From JBGPLJ01 sp963826145 (GTDB taxonomy: Bacteria; Pseudomonadota; Gammaproteobacteria; Steroidobacterales; Steroidobacteraceae), in NCBI GenBank assembly GCA_963826145.1, contig CAWGVW010000002.1, positions 1,426,001-1,490,000 on the forward strand: a stretch of 64,000 nucleotides of DNA, read 5' to 3'. The position numbers and the translations under genes were made by a program. The notes under the pieces are model-generated. The model was not told where the DNA came from. It worked only from the letters and a program-made list of their open reading frames with translations, and searched no databases. Positions within the stretch are counted from its first letter, which is position 1; each line of letters opens with the position of its first letter. Positions 16,520 to 24,782 of this stretch are shown here, piece after piece.

Positions 16520-17485
16520 CTACTGATTCATCACCAGCACGCGCAGCGCCTCTAGCGCAACGATGCGATGTCCCTGGGTCGTAGGATGCAGGCCATCCCA
16601 GAAGAGATATTCGCGCGGCGCGTCGCAGACCGCATCCTCGGCGACGCCGAACTTGAGGCACGGGTCGATGACGTCGTCGAAGCGAAACAGGCGGGGTCTC
16701 GCGACGATTGAGTCGATCAGCTTGAAGTCATCCATGACCACGATGCGTACGTTCGGCAGCTGACGAAGCTGAGTGACCGCCTGCGCAAGGCCTGCGTTGT
16801 AGGCGGCGATCAGCTGCGAGGTGGCGCCGACTGCTTGCGGTCCGAGCGATTGAATCACCGGAGTAACCGACAGGTCCGGCATGTTCGGTATGAGAAACTT
16901 CCGGGCGCCTGTCGCCCACAGCACGCCCACGTTGTCAGCGACGCTGTGAATGGCCGCACCGAGGATCGCCTGGCTCGTCACCGCCGTCGGATCGACGGAA
17001 AGCGCAACCAGCGCATCGCGCAGATCGTTGCCGCCGATCCACACGACGTGAATGGCGTCCGGTCGCGCATGTCCCTGGAAGTTCGACAGGTACAAGCCGA
17101 CCTGCGTGGTCAGATCGTAGCTCGCGAATTCTTCCGCATTGGCTCGAGCGCGCGCGCCGCCGACGGCGTAGTTCGTGTTGACGCCCGGGCGCGCCAGCGC
17201 TGGCCGCGAGCTTTCGGGCGTTCCGAGCGCGGTGGCGAGCTGCTCGATCCAGGTCGGGCCGTTGCTGAAGTGATGGCCCGAGATCGAGTACGGTGCCGAC
17301 GGAATCGGTGCGTACGGCGCTTCCGATGTCTGGCCAAAGGCGAGGTAGAAGTTTCCCGGATCGGAGAGACTGTCGCCGAACACGACGAAGCGCGGATGCG
17401 CGTCGTGTGCGAAGGCAGCAGATGTCAGGCTGAGGACGAGCGCGAGACAGAACAAACGCACTCGACTCTTGCGTTGAAAAAACAT
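16520..17485 (-). CDS. Exported GDSL/SGNH lipase-esterase
   Basis: A 321-residue hydrolase with a signal peptide (residues 1 to about 25, ending AAFA). Block I is FGDSLSDPGN with the nucleophilic Ser, block III is GGNDLRDAL, and block V DGLHPTTQGH carries the catalytic Asp and His. The spacing and the FGDSLSD variant match the phospholipase/lecithinase-haemolysin-like GDSL enzymes exported by Gram-negative bacteria. No C-terminal autotransporter barrel is present, so the enzyme is free or periplasmic. The start at 17485 is preceded by GGGAG at good spacing. The gene stands alone. Confidence 0.88.
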   Translation of the reverse strand: MFFQRKSRVRLFCLALVLSLTSAAFAHDAHPRFVVFGDSLSDPGNFYLAFGQTSEAPYAPIPSAPYSISGHHFSNGPTWIEQLATALGTPESSRPALARPGVNTNYAVGGARARANAEEFASYDLTTQVGLYLSNFQGHARPDAIHVVWIGGNDLRDALVALSVDPTAVTSQAILGAAIHSVADNVGVLWATGARKFLIPNMPDLSVTPVIQSLGPQAVGATSQLIAAYNAGLAQAVTQLRQLPNVRIVVMDDFKLIDSIVARPRLFRFDDVIDPCLKFGVAEDAVCDAPREYLFWDGLHPTTQGHRIVALEALRVLVMNQ

Positions 17486-17802
17486 GATGGGTCTCCCTGT
17501 GTTTTGGTCGTCGGGAGACAAGCTACCAAGGGGGACGGGGCCGTCCGGCTACATCACGCTGACCCGGCGGTTACAGGCGAGTTACAGCAGCGGGTGAGCT
17601 GCGCTCCCGTTCGACCGTCGTGAGGCCCATCCAGATCGCGGTCATCGTGCGCAGGTCCTGGCCGGAGTCCGTCATTAAAGACGGATTGCCGAAGCTCAAG
17701 GATTTCCCGGCCGAGATGGGCGGCTCAGGCGTGGCAGTGGCGGAGTAGGTTCGGGCTCGCGCGGCTGCAAAGCCGCGCGCTTTCGTGCATCGTGACGGTC
17801 GC
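17486..17802. other. Intergenic stretch without a recognisable gene
   Basis: 317 bases between the divergent GDSL lipase gene and a small membrane protein gene. Open frames exist on both strands, but none has a ribosome site, conserved motif or plausible composition. The right end holds a strong hairpin (17759-17778). The region presumably contains both promoters; I see no convincing -35/-10 pair. Confidence 0.4.
17759..17778 (+). terminator. Hairpin with GCAA tetraloop
   Basis: GCGCGGCT (17759-17766), loop GCAA, AGCCGCGC (17771-17778): a perfect 8-base stem closed by a stable GNRA tetraloop, followed by GCTTTCGTGC. It lies 25 bases before the start of the small membrane protein gene, so it may be a terminator for an unseen upstream transcript or a leader structure. 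Confidence 0.4.
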
Positions 17803-18141
17803 ATGAATGCGCGCGGCAAGCTTCGGCTCGTCAAGATCCTGCACACGGTCGTCTGGGCCCTGTTCGCCGGGTGCATCCTCACGATCCCGGTGTGCGTCCT
17901 CGGGCATCGATTCGACTGGGCATTCGCCCTGATCGCGCTGGTTTTCATCGAAGTGGCAGTGCTCGTCGTGAATTCCTGGCGCTGCCCGCTCACCGCGGTG
18001 GCTGCTCGCTACACCGACGACCGGCGGGACAATTTCGATATCTACCTGCCGGTCTGGCTGGCGCGCCATAACAAGCTCATCTTTGGGTTATTCTTCGCCG
18101 CCGGAGTGGCATTTGCGCTCATCCGGTGGTACTCCATATAG
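17803..18141 (+). CDS. Small membrane protein (DUF2784-like)
   Basis: A 112-residue protein with three predicted membrane helices (residues about 10-30, 38-55 and 92-108) and a conserved-looking loop NSWRCPLTAVAARYTDD then FDIYLPVWLARHNK. The CPLT loop after the second helix recalls the DUF2784 family, but I am not certain. The ATG at 17803 begins shortly before the first helix. Next on the same strand is cmoA, 78 bases away. No function can be assigned. Confidence 0.65.
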   Translation: MNARGKLRLVKILHTVVWALFAGCILTIPVCVLGHRFDWAFALIALVFIEVAVLVVNSWRCPLTAVAARYTDDRRDNFDIYLPVWLARHNKLIFGLFFAAGVAFALIRWYSI

Positions 18142-18219
18142 CCCTAAGGGCGTACCGCGCTGGGGCGAGCGAAGCGCTAGACTTCGCCGGTTCGGGCTGG
18201 TAATTGCAGGGATAAAACA

Positions 18220-18954
18220 ATGACTCAAGTACCGCGCGACCAGGTGTTTCGCGAACAGCAGGCGGATATTTCGGACTTCAAGTTCGACCGCAAGGTGGCC
18301 TCCGTCTTCGACGACATGGTCACCCGCTCGGTGCCGTTCTACGTCGAGATTCAGCGGATGGTTCGCGAGCTTGCGGCGGATTTCGCGACCCCGGGCTCGG
18401 CCATCTATGATCTCGGCTGCTCCACCGGCACGACTTTCCTCGCGATGCATGACGCAGTCGATCCGGGCGTGCGGTTCGTCGGAATCGACAATTCGAACGA
18501 GATGCTCGAAAAGTGCAAGCTGAAATTCGAGGAGTTCGGTCTCGAACGGCCCTATGAGCTGCGCTTTGCCGACCTCAATCAGGGCATCGCGATCGATAAC
18601 GCCTCGGTCGCCATGATGGTCCTCACGCTGCAGTTCATCCGGCCCCTGCACCGCGAGAAGCTGCTTGCCGATATCTACCGGGGACTCAATTCGAATGGCT
18701 GCTTCATAGCCGTCGAGAAGGTGCTCGCCGAGGATTCGTTGTTCAATCGCCTTTTCATCAAGTACTACTACGACATGAAGCGGCGTAACGGCTACAGTGA
18801 ACTCGAGATCACGCAGAAGCGCGAGGCGCTCGAGAATGTTCTCATTCCATACAAGCTGATGGAGAACCGGGAGCTCTTCCTGCGCACCGGATTCCGTTAC
18901 GTCGACGTGTTCTTCAAGTGGTACAACTTCTGCGGCCTGATCGCGGTGAAGTAA
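18220..18954 (+). CDS. cmoA: Carboxy-S-adenosyl-L-methionine synthase
   Basis: A 244-residue enzyme aligned along its whole length with E. coli CmoA: N-terminal FDRKVASVFDDMVTRSVPFY, SAM site YDLGCSTGT, IDNSNEML, LTLQFIRP and NGYSELEITQKREALENVL. CmoA converts S-adenosylmethionine and prephenate to carboxy-SAM, which CmoB uses to make 5-carboxymethoxyuridine at tRNA wobble U34. cmoB usually follows cmoA directly; here an isoprenylcysteine methyltransferase-like gene follows instead and cmoB is not in the window. A chorismate mutase gene, which would produce prephenate, lies two genes on. cmoA is mostly a gammaproteobacterial gene, which supports the taxonomic reading. Confidence 0.95.
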   Translation: MTQVPRDQVFREQQADISDFKFDRKVASVFDDMVTRSVPFYVEIQRMVRELAADFATPGSAIYDLGCSTGTTFLAMHDAVDPGVRFVGIDNSNEMLEKCKLKFEEFGLERPYELRFADLNQGIAIDNASVAMMVLTLQFIRPLHREKLLADIYRGLNSNGCFIAVEKVLAEDSLFNRLFIKYYYDMKRRNGYSELEITQKREALENVLIPYKLMENRELFLRTGFRYVDVFFKWYNFCGLIAVK

Positions 18955-18970
18955 GCGGGTAGTGAGAGCC

Positions 18971-19678
18971 ATGGTAGCCATCGGCAATTTCTTCTTTCAT
19001 TTCCGCAACGCGCTCTTCCCCGTTGCGTTTCTCCTGGTGTTGCTGCCCGGCCAGCGCCTGTTCGGCGACTCGCTGCACGCGGCCGCGGCCGGGCTTCTCG
19101 TCGCGTTCGCGGGCCAGTTCGTGCGAGCCGCAACGATCGGTCTGCGCTACATCATCCGCGGCGGCAAGAATCGGCGCGTGTACGCAGAGGACCTCGTCAC
19201 CGAAGGAATCTATTCGCACAGCCGCAATCCCATGTACGTCGGGAATCTCCTCATTCTCGCCGGCGTTGCCATCGCATCGAACTCCTGGACATGCGTCGCC
19301 GTCGCGGTGCCGCTGTTCGTATTCATATATCTCGCCATCGTCGCCGCCGAGGAGGCGTATCTCAGGCAGAAGTTCGGACCGGCGTTCGATGCCTACACCC
19401 GGGACGTTCCCCGCTGGCTCCTGCGAATTCGGGGCCTTGGCGCAACGCTCGCCGAATCCGAGTTCCACTGGCGGCGCGTGCTTGTGAAGGAATATGGCAC
19501 GCCGACCGGATGGCTGATGGGAATCGGTGTGATCGCGCTGTGGAACCTGTGGCGGGAGAATGCTATTGCCGAAAGGCAAGGCGCTGTGCGAGCAGTCATC
19601 GCGTCGATGATCGTCGTGGCAGTATTCTGGGGCGTTGCCCGTTTCATGAAGAAGAGCCGGACCATTGTCGCAGACTGA
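18971..19678 (+). CDS. Isoprenylcysteine carboxyl methyltransferase-like membrane protein
   Basis: A 235-residue integral membrane protein with about five hydrophobic segments and the ICMT/PEMT signature: TEGIYSHSRNPMYVGNLLIL in the middle, then EEAYLRQKFGPAFDAYTRDVPRW. Enzymes of this family methylate lipids or small acceptors with SAM; the bacterial substrate is generally unknown. I set the start at ATG 18971; GTG 18962 is possible. It follows cmoA by 16 bases, and its end overlaps the chorismate mutase gene by 14 bases, so the three form one operon. Confidence 0.85.
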   Translation: MVAIGNFFFHFRNALFPVAFLLVLLPGQRLFGDSLHAAAAGLLVAFAGQFVRAATIGLRYIIRGGKNRRVYAEDLVTEGIYSHSRNPMYVGNLLILAGVAIASNSWTCVAVAVPLFVFIYLAIVAAEEAYLRQKFGPAFDAYTRDVPRWLLRIRGLGATLAESEFHWRRVLVKEYGTPTGWLMGIGVIALWNLWRENAIAERQGAVRAVIASMIVVAVFWGVARFMKKSRTIVAD

Positions 19679-19961
19679 ACATGCTGCCCAGGCGATCGCC
19701 GAACAGCGGGCTGTCATCGATCGGCTCAATCGGGAACTCCTCGTACTGCTCGAGGCACGCGGCCGCGCCGTCGAATCGATCATGCGGATCAAGGAGGAGT
19801 CGGGTCTGGCGGTATTGGACCCCGGGCGCGAGCAGCGAATGATCGCGGAGCTGCGTGCGGCGGTGAAGGGTCCCTATTCTGCGGACCAGATCGAGCGCGT
19901 GTATCGCTGCATCCTCGAAATCTCCCGTGAACTCGGTGAGCGGCGGCGCCGGTCGCCTTGA
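19665..19961 (+). CDS. Type II (AroQ) chorismate mutase
   Basis: A 98-residue all-helical protein with the AroQ pattern IDRLNRELLVLLEARGRAV, the RIKEESGLAVLDPGRE segment that carries the active-site Lys, Arg and Glu, and a C-terminal helix RVYRCILEISREL. AroQ mutase converts chorismate to prephenate. No ATG is available, so a TTG at 19665 inside the end of the methyltransferase gene is the probable start. It is a monofunctional short version without prephenate dehydratase. Prephenate is also the substrate of CmoA encoded two genes upstream, which may explain the grouping (inference). Confidence 0.82.
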   Translation: MSQTEHAAQAIAEQRAVIDRLNRELLVLLEARGRAVESIMRIKEESGLAVLDPGREQRMIAELRAAVKGPYSADQIERVYRCILEISRELGERRRRSP

Positions 19962-19995
19962 GTGAGCCGCGGCGCGCAACGGCCGCATTGTCGCA

Positions 19996-20850
19996 ATGAG
20001 TCTGCACGAGCTGCTGGGAACCGAGCTACCACTCATCCAGGCGCCGATGGCCGGTTCGCAGGGCAGCGCCCTCGCGATTGCGGTGTCGAATGCGGGCGGA
20101 CTTGGATCCTTGCCCTGCGCGCTTCTCTCGATCGAAGCCATGCGCACCGAAGCAGCCGCGATCAAGGCGGGCAGTGGCAAACCGTTTCTCGTGAACTTCT
20201 TCTGCTACCCGACGCCGGTGTCAAATGCGACGCGGGAAGCCGGCTGGCGGGAATTGCTGTCCCCTTATTACCGGCAATATGGAATCGACGCGACAAACAT
20301 TCCGCCGGGACCGGCGCGCGCGTCTTTCAACAACGAGTATGCCGATGCGATCGAGGAGTTTGCGCCGGCGGTGGTCAGCTTCCACTTCGGCTTGCCGTCC
20401 ACAACGTTGTTGGCGCGGGTCCGCTCCTGGGGCTCGAAGATTCTCTCTTCCGCCACGACTGTCGAGGAGGCGCGCTGGCTCGAAGAGCGGGGAGTCGATG
20501 GGATCATCGCGCAGGGACTCGAGGCCGGCGGTCATCGGGGACACTTCCTGTCGCACGACCTGACGGCACAGCTCGGCACATTCGCACTGCTACCGCAGAC
20601 GGCGCTCACGAATCTCTTCACCGGCCGGCCTGCGCGTGGCATCGTCAATCGCGTCATGCGCGAGCTCGGCCCAATGAATGACGCCGCTCCGGAGTTTCCG
20701 CTGGCCGCTACGGCCATCGCGCCGCTGCGTGCACGGGCCGAGGGCAGAGGCTCCGGAGATTTCTCGCCTCTATGGAGCGGTCAGAACGCGAGCGGCTGCA
20801 GCGAGGATTCGGCGGCCGCTGTCACGCAGAGACTGGCGGGTGGATTGTGA
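19996..20850 (+). pseudogene. Nitronate monooxygenase-type FMN enzyme with internal deletion
   Basis: The frame is open for 284 residues. The N-terminal part is a typical NMO/2-nitropropane dioxygenase TIM barrel (ELPLIQAPMAGSQGSALAIAVSNAG, SFHFGLPS, IIAQGLEAGGHRGHF). After GTFALLPQ the sequence jumps straight to TALTNLFTGRPARGIVNR. In related proteins about 60 residues lie between these points, including the AAGGIA and GTAY segments that hold the FMN phosphate. The junction is at about 20597. The frame is kept, so the loss is a clean in-frame deletion. Without the phosphate loop the protein is unlikely to bind FMN. The stop overlaps the GNAT gene start by four bases. Confidence 0.8.
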
Positions 20851-21389
20851 GTCGCCCCGCGTCGTCGTCAATCGACGGGCACGATGTTGTGCTTGCCGTC
20901 GCGACACCGCGCGATGCGCCGATCCTGTCGAATCTCCTCGAGCTCTACTGCCATGACCTCAGCGATGTCTTCGCGCTCGAGCTCGGAGCCGATGGCCGCT
21001 TCGGCTACGACAAGCTGCCGCTCTACTGGTCGGAGCCGCAGCGGCGGTTCCCGTTCCTCATTCGCTGCAGCAGCCAGATCGCAGGCTTTGCGCTGGTCAC
21101 GCGGGGTGTGCCGGGCTCCGACGACCCCGATGCTTTCGACGTCGCGGAGTTCTTCGTCGTTCGTCGCCATCGCCGATCCGGGGTGGGACGTCGGGCGGCT
21201 TTCCTCCTCTGGAATCGCTTCCCCGGCCGCTGGGTCGTGCGGGTGTCGGAGGGGAATACCGGCGCTTGCCGCTTCTGGGAAGGCGTCATCACCGCATTCA
21301 CGGGTGGCACTTTCGCGCGAGCGGCGCGCCCCGGTAATCTGCACGCGTGGCGGGTGTTCTCGTTTAACAGCAGCGCGACCGATCAATAG
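20847..21389 (+). CDS. GNAT-family N-acetyltransferase
   Basis: A 180-residue acetyltransferase starting at a GTG that overlaps the stop of the NMO-like gene (GTGA). The acetyl-CoA binding region is VAEFFVVRRHRRSGVGRRAA, with the R-x-x-G-x-G type pyrophosphate loop; AFLLWNRFPGRWVVRVSE and ACRFWEGVI follow. The opening VLAVATPRDAPILSNLLELY is typical of the subgroup annotated as predicted acetyltransferases. The substrate is unknown. It is probably co-translated with the upstream gene. Confidence 0.85.
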   Translation: MSRPASSSIDGHDVVLAVATPRDAPILSNLLELYCHDLSDVFALELGADGRFGYDKLPLYWSEPQRRFPFLIRCSSQIAGFALVTRGVPGSDDPDAFDVAEFFVVRRHRRSGVGRRAAFLLWNRFPGRWVVRVSEGNTGACRFWEGVITAFTGGTFARAARPGNLHAWRVFSFNSSATDQ

Positions 21390-21405
21390 CATTCTGGAGG
21401 GGTCC

Positions 21406-21972
21406 ATGAAACGTCCAAATAATTGCGTCATGGCCCTGGTCGGTGTCGCGCTATTCACGGCTGCGAGCGCACAGGAGGTCAAGCCCATGGCAGGTGCAGA
21501 GGTACTCAAGTCGTTAATCGGGAAGTGGGAAGGCAATTGCCGGACCTGGTTCGAGCCGGGGAAGCTCGCGGACGAGTCGAAGATCTCGGGCGAGTTCGCC
21601 GCAGTAATGGATGGCAGATACGTTCGGCACACGTACGTCGGCTCGATGAAAGGCAAGCCCCGGCGCGGTGAAGACCTGCTCGTATTCAATCCGGGGTCGA
21701 AAGCGTTTCAGTCATCCTGGGTCGATGACTTTCATACGCAGGGAATGATCCTTTTCTCCGAAGGTGCACCCACCGAGCGAGGATTCTCGGTACGAGGCGA
21801 CTACTACGCTGGCGCGAATCAACCGAAGTGGGGGTGGCGCACGGAATACACACTGGCGGACAAGGATCACCTGACCATCACGGCGTACAACATCGTTCCG
21901 CAAGGGTCGCAGTACAAGGCGGGCGAGTACAAGGCGGTCGAGGTCACCTACCAGCGCGTCACGCGGGAGTGA
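21406..21972 (+). CDS. Exported DUF1579-family protein
   Basis: A 188-residue protein with a signal peptide (residues 1-22, ending TAASA) and a DUF1579-type domain: LIGKWEGNCRTWFEPGK, FAAVMDGRYVRHTYVGS, DLLVFNPGSKAFQSSWVDDFH. ATG 21406 is preceded by CTGGAGGGG. These proteins are thought to be beta-barrel folds that bind small ligands; no activity is established. It is followed after three bases by a glutathione S-transferase gene. Confidence 0.8.
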   Translation: MKRPNNCVMALVGVALFTAASAQEVKPMAGAEVLKSLIGKWEGNCRTWFEPGKLADESKISGEFAAVMDGRYVRHTYVGSMKGKPRRGEDLLVFNPGSKAFQSSWVDDFHTQGMILFSEGAPTERGFSVRGDYYAGANQPKWGWRTEYTLADKDHLTITAYNIVPQGSQYKAGEYKAVEVTYQRVTRE

Positions 21973-21975
21973 GAC

Positions 21976-22620
21976 ATGAGCCTCAAGCTCTACCTGCATC
22001 CACTCTCGTCGTATTGCCACAAGGCACTCATCGCCTTTTACGAGAACGACATTCCGTTCGAACCGAAGCGCATCGATGACGCAAGCGTTGCGGCCGAATT
22101 CAGGAAACTCTGGCCGGTCGGGCGCTTTCCGCTGCTGCGTGACGACAGTCGCGATGCGACGGTTCCAGAATCCAGCATCATCATCGAGTACCTCGCGCTT
22201 CACTATCCGGGCAAGACCAAACTGCTGCCAGACGACCCGGATGCCGCGCGCAAGGTGCGCATGCGGGATCGGTTCTTCGACAACTACATGCACACGCCCA
22301 TGCAGAAGTTCGCATTCGACCGGCTGCGGCCCGAAGACAAGCGCGATGCCTACGGAGTCGAGGAAGCGAAGGCGATGTACCGGACGGCGCTCGACATGGT
22401 CGAGACCGCCATGGCTGGCAGCACCTGGGTGATGGGCGAGGAATTCACGATGGCGGATTGCGCCGCCGCGCCGCCGCTCTTCTATGGAAGCAGATTCTTT
22501 GGATCGTTCCGCTCGACTCACAAGAACGCCGCAGCGTATCTCGATCGCCTCATGGCGCGTCCTTCGTATGCTCGAGCGTTGCAGGAAGCCGAGCCGTTCA
22601 TGCACTTGCTGCCGAAGTGA
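21976..22620 (+). CDS. Glutathione S-transferase
   Basis: A 214-residue GST with the N-terminal thioredoxin fold (LYLHPLSSYCHKALIAFYEND, where the S-S-Y-C-H-K segment is the active-site loop) and ESSIIIEYLALHYPG as glutathione site, then the all-helical domain with EFTMADCAAAPPLFY. It is distinct from the GST at 12445. It lies between a DUF1579 gene and a beta-lactamase-like gene with spacers of three and eight bases, so all three are probably co-transcribed. Substrate not predictable. Confidence 0.9.
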   Translation: MSLKLYLHPLSSYCHKALIAFYENDIPFEPKRIDDASVAAEFRKLWPVGRFPLLRDDSRDATVPESSIIIEYLALHYPGKTKLLPDDPDAARKVRMRDRFFDNYMHTPMQKFAFDRLRPEDKRDAYGVEEAKAMYRTALDMVETAMAGSTWVMGEEFTMADCAAAPPLFYGSRFFGSFRSTHKNAAAYLDRLMARPSYARALQEAEPFMHLLPK

Positions 22621-22628
22621 CAGCCGTC

Positions 22629-23735
22629 ATGAGTCGCATCCTTGCGCTCGCCATGCTTTGGCTCTCGTTCGTGCCCGTCTGTGGAATTGCCGCGACGCTT
22701 CCCGCGGATCAGATCGCGGGCATCGAGCGGCTGGTGTCCAGCTACATGGCCGATCACCAGATCCCGGCGCTCGCGATGGCGATCGTGGTGGATGGCAAGA
22801 TGGCGTGGTCGAAGGCCTATGGCACGGCCGACCGCGAGCATTCCGTGCCGGCCACGCTGGCAACGAGGTTTCGCACGGCATCGATCGGCAAGACGATGAC
22901 CGCAACGGCCGCGATGACGCTCGTCGAGCAGCACGAGCTCGACCTCGATGCCGACATTCGCAGCTATTGTCCACAATTCCCGGTCAAGGAATGGACGATC
23001 ACGGTGCGCCAGCTCCTCTCGCACCTGGGCGGCATCCGTCACTACGGTGGCCCGCACGACAAGGAGGAACAGACGAGCACGATTCACTACAGGAACATCG
23101 TCGATGCGATGGCGCCCTTCAAGGATGACGCGCTCCTCTTCGAGCCCGGCACGAAGTTTCTCTACACCACTTATGGTTATGACGTACTCGGCTGCGTGAT
23201 CGAGGGCGCCGCGAAGGCACCATTCCTCGCCTACATGCGACGAGCCGTGTGGCTGCCCGCGGGAATGAAGTCGATCCGCGACGATGATCCCTCGGCAAGC
23301 ATTCCTCATCGCGCTGCCGGTTACCGGCTGCTCGACGGCAAGGTCGAGAAGGCGATTCCGATCGACATGAGCAATCGCATGGCCGCTGGCGGCTTCGTGA
23401 CGACGATCGACGATCTGGCGCGTTTCATCGCTGCCGTGCTTTCCGATCGGCTGGTGTCACACGAAACGCAGGAACAGATGTTCACGTCCGCTACCTTGAA
23501 GAACGGCGAGAAGACCGGCTACGGATTCGGCTGGTCGATGGAGCTCGAGGAGTGGCACGACGACACGTGGGTCTACCATGGCGGCTCAACGCCCGGATTC
23601 AGCGGCATCGTTACGCTCATGCCGCGACACAGATTCGCGGTCGCCTTCCTGACGAACATGGAGGAGCTGCCCGGCCGCAGCGAGCTGGCGGAGGGCGTCA
23701 CACGGATCGTGCTCGGTTTCAAGGCGGCTCAATAG
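22629..23735 (+). CDS. Exported serine hydrolase, class C beta-lactamase fold
   Basis: A 368-residue penicillin-binding-protein-like hydrolase with a signal peptide (residues 1-21). The nucleophile motif SxxK is S85-I-G-K88, the YxN-equivalent is in YTTYGYDVLG, and HGGSTPGF provides the third motif of the family. This branch (Pfam Beta-lactamase) includes esterases, D-aminopeptidases and EstB-like enzymes; true AmpC activity is unlikely because YxN is replaced. The enzyme acts in the periplasm. Start at ATG 22629, where the signal peptide begins. Confidence 0.88.
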   Translation: MSRILALAMLWLSFVPVCGIAATLPADQIAGIERLVSSYMADHQIPALAMAIVVDGKMAWSKAYGTADREHSVPATLATRFRTASIGKTMTATAAMTLVEQHELDLDADIRSYCPQFPVKEWTITVRQLLSHLGGIRHYGGPHDKEEQTSTIHYRNIVDAMAPFKDDALLFEPGTKFLYTTYGYDVLGCVIEGAAKAPFLAYMRRAVWLPAGMKSIRDDDPSASIPHRAAGYRLLDGKVEKAIPIDMSNRMAAGGFVTTIDDLARFIAAVLSDRLVSHETQEQMFTSATLKNGEKTGYGFGWSMELEEWHDDTWVYHGGSTPGFSGIVTLMPRHRFAVAFLTNMEELPGRSELAEGVTRIVLGFKAAQ

Positions 23736-23777
23736 GGTTGGTGCTTCAGATCACAGGCCAAAAGCTCCGAGGTGCAT

Positions 23778-23972
23778 ATGCGCAGCTATTTCCTGGTATC
23801 CGGCGTCCTCTTCAGCGTGATCGCTGTCGTGCAGGCGCTCAGACTCGCTCGCGGCTGGACGGCCGTCATCGCAGGCTGGGACGTGCCGATGGCGTTCTCA
23901 ATGATCGCGGTGCTCGTTACGGCCAGCCTCGCGATCTGGGCGTTTCGCTTGCTGGGGGCAAAGCGCGCTTGA
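23778..23972 (+). CDS. Small two-helix membrane protein
   Basis: A 64-residue protein with two membrane helices (YFLVSGVLFSVIAVVQALRL and an Ala/Ile-rich segment near the C-terminus) separated by RGWTAVIAGWDVPMAF. Small proteins of this layout recur in proteobacteria without assigned function. ATG 23778 has GAGG nine bases upstream. The last 56 bases overlap the convergent AAC(3)-like gene. Confidence 0.65.
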   Translation: MRSYFLVSGVLFSVIAVVQALRLARGWTAVIAGWDVPMAFSMIAVLVTASLAIWAFRLLGAKRA

Positions 23973-24690
23973 AGTAGGCTTCGGCGAAGTCGACCAGCTC
24001 GCGGGTCGAGAAGAGCAGCGCGTCCGCGTTACCGACTCGCCCGGATCGAATCGCGCGATTCCTGACGAACTCGGCACCGACAACGGGAAAGTGCACTCCG
24101 TTGTCGGTTGCCATGTCCGGCACTTCCATCCAGATGCGTTTGCCGTCCTGCATCAGCGCGAAGCGGCTCACGGCCGTGCGTCTTGAAGGCACGAGCGATT
24201 CCGCATAGTGCAAGGACGTGCATCTGTCGAAGCCGACTCCGAGCAGCAGCGTGAACGCGTTCAGTTCGTAGAGTTGTTCAAACGGCGTGTCCTTGCCTTC
24301 GCAGAATGCCAGCGAATGTTGGCGCGTGATTTCGCTGGCTTCTCGGCCGTTGGCACAAACGGAAACCAGCGGATGATTGCTCCGCAGCGTTCCAGGAAAA
24401 GTCCGGAATGCTTCGGGAATGGCGCCCATCGTCGTCGGAGTTGTCCGCGGATCGAACACGAGCTGCTGCGGATCTGGTTGGGCGGGTGACTCCGCCGGCA
24501 TGACCAGCGTGCCCTGGAGCCCGAGCGTTTCGAGAAGCGCGCGAATCACGGTGACAGGACCGCCCTCGGTCCACCCGATTTTCCCGAGCGAGGAATGGAC
24601 CATCACCGTCATGCCGCTCGCGACGCCCAGTTCGGCGAAGTCGCGAACCAGTGACTCGAGTGTGTTGGCGTCGGAGTTATGTGTTGCCAT
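23917..24690 (-). CDS. AAC(3)-family N-acetyltransferase
   Basis: A 257-residue protein of the aminoglycoside 3-N-acetyltransferase family: VMVHSSLGKIGWTEGGPVTVIRAL, GTLVMPAES, FRTFPGTLRSNHPLVSVCANG and LLLGVGFDRCTSLHYAE. The conserved His pair region (SNHP, SLHYAE) of the family is present. Chromosomal members often act on unknown amines rather than on drugs, so resistance should not be assumed. The ATG at 24690 has GAGGA upstream. It is convergent with and overlaps the small membrane protein gene. Confidence 0.85.
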   Translation of the reverse strand: MATHNSDANTLESLVRDFAELGVASGMTVMVHSSLGKIGWTEGGPVTVIRALLETLGLQGTLVMPAESPAQPDPQQLVFDPRTTPTTMGAIPEAFRTFPGTLRSNHPLVSVCANGREASEITRQHSLAFCEGKDTPFEQLYELNAFTLLLGVGFDRCTSLHYAESLVPSRRTAVSRFALMQDGKRIWMEVPDMATDNGVHFPVVGAEFVRNRAIRSGRVGNADALLFSTRELVDFAEAYFKRALPPASETPRSRGWP

Positions 24691-24782
24691 TAGTCCTCGC
24701 ACGCGCATTGATTATCGCAGTCATTGCGTGACTCAGCGGAGTAAAATCGCACGCACACCATCTCAATCCTCCGGAGATGTCC

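Noticed and set aside
14844..16661. 605-codon open frame on the minus strand opposite the qNOR gene
   Set aside because: Arg/His/Glu/Asp-rich shadow of a GC-rich gene; the plus strand encodes a clearly conserved enzyme with all ligands.
17571..17802. Open frames on both strands in the GDSL upstream region
   Set aside because: No start with a ribosome site, no homology that I recognise, and a hairpin runs through it.
23917..24690. Drug-resistance gene call for the AAC(3)-like protein
   Set aside because: Family membership is clear, but chromosomal members often do not act on aminoglycosides, so no resistance is claimed.
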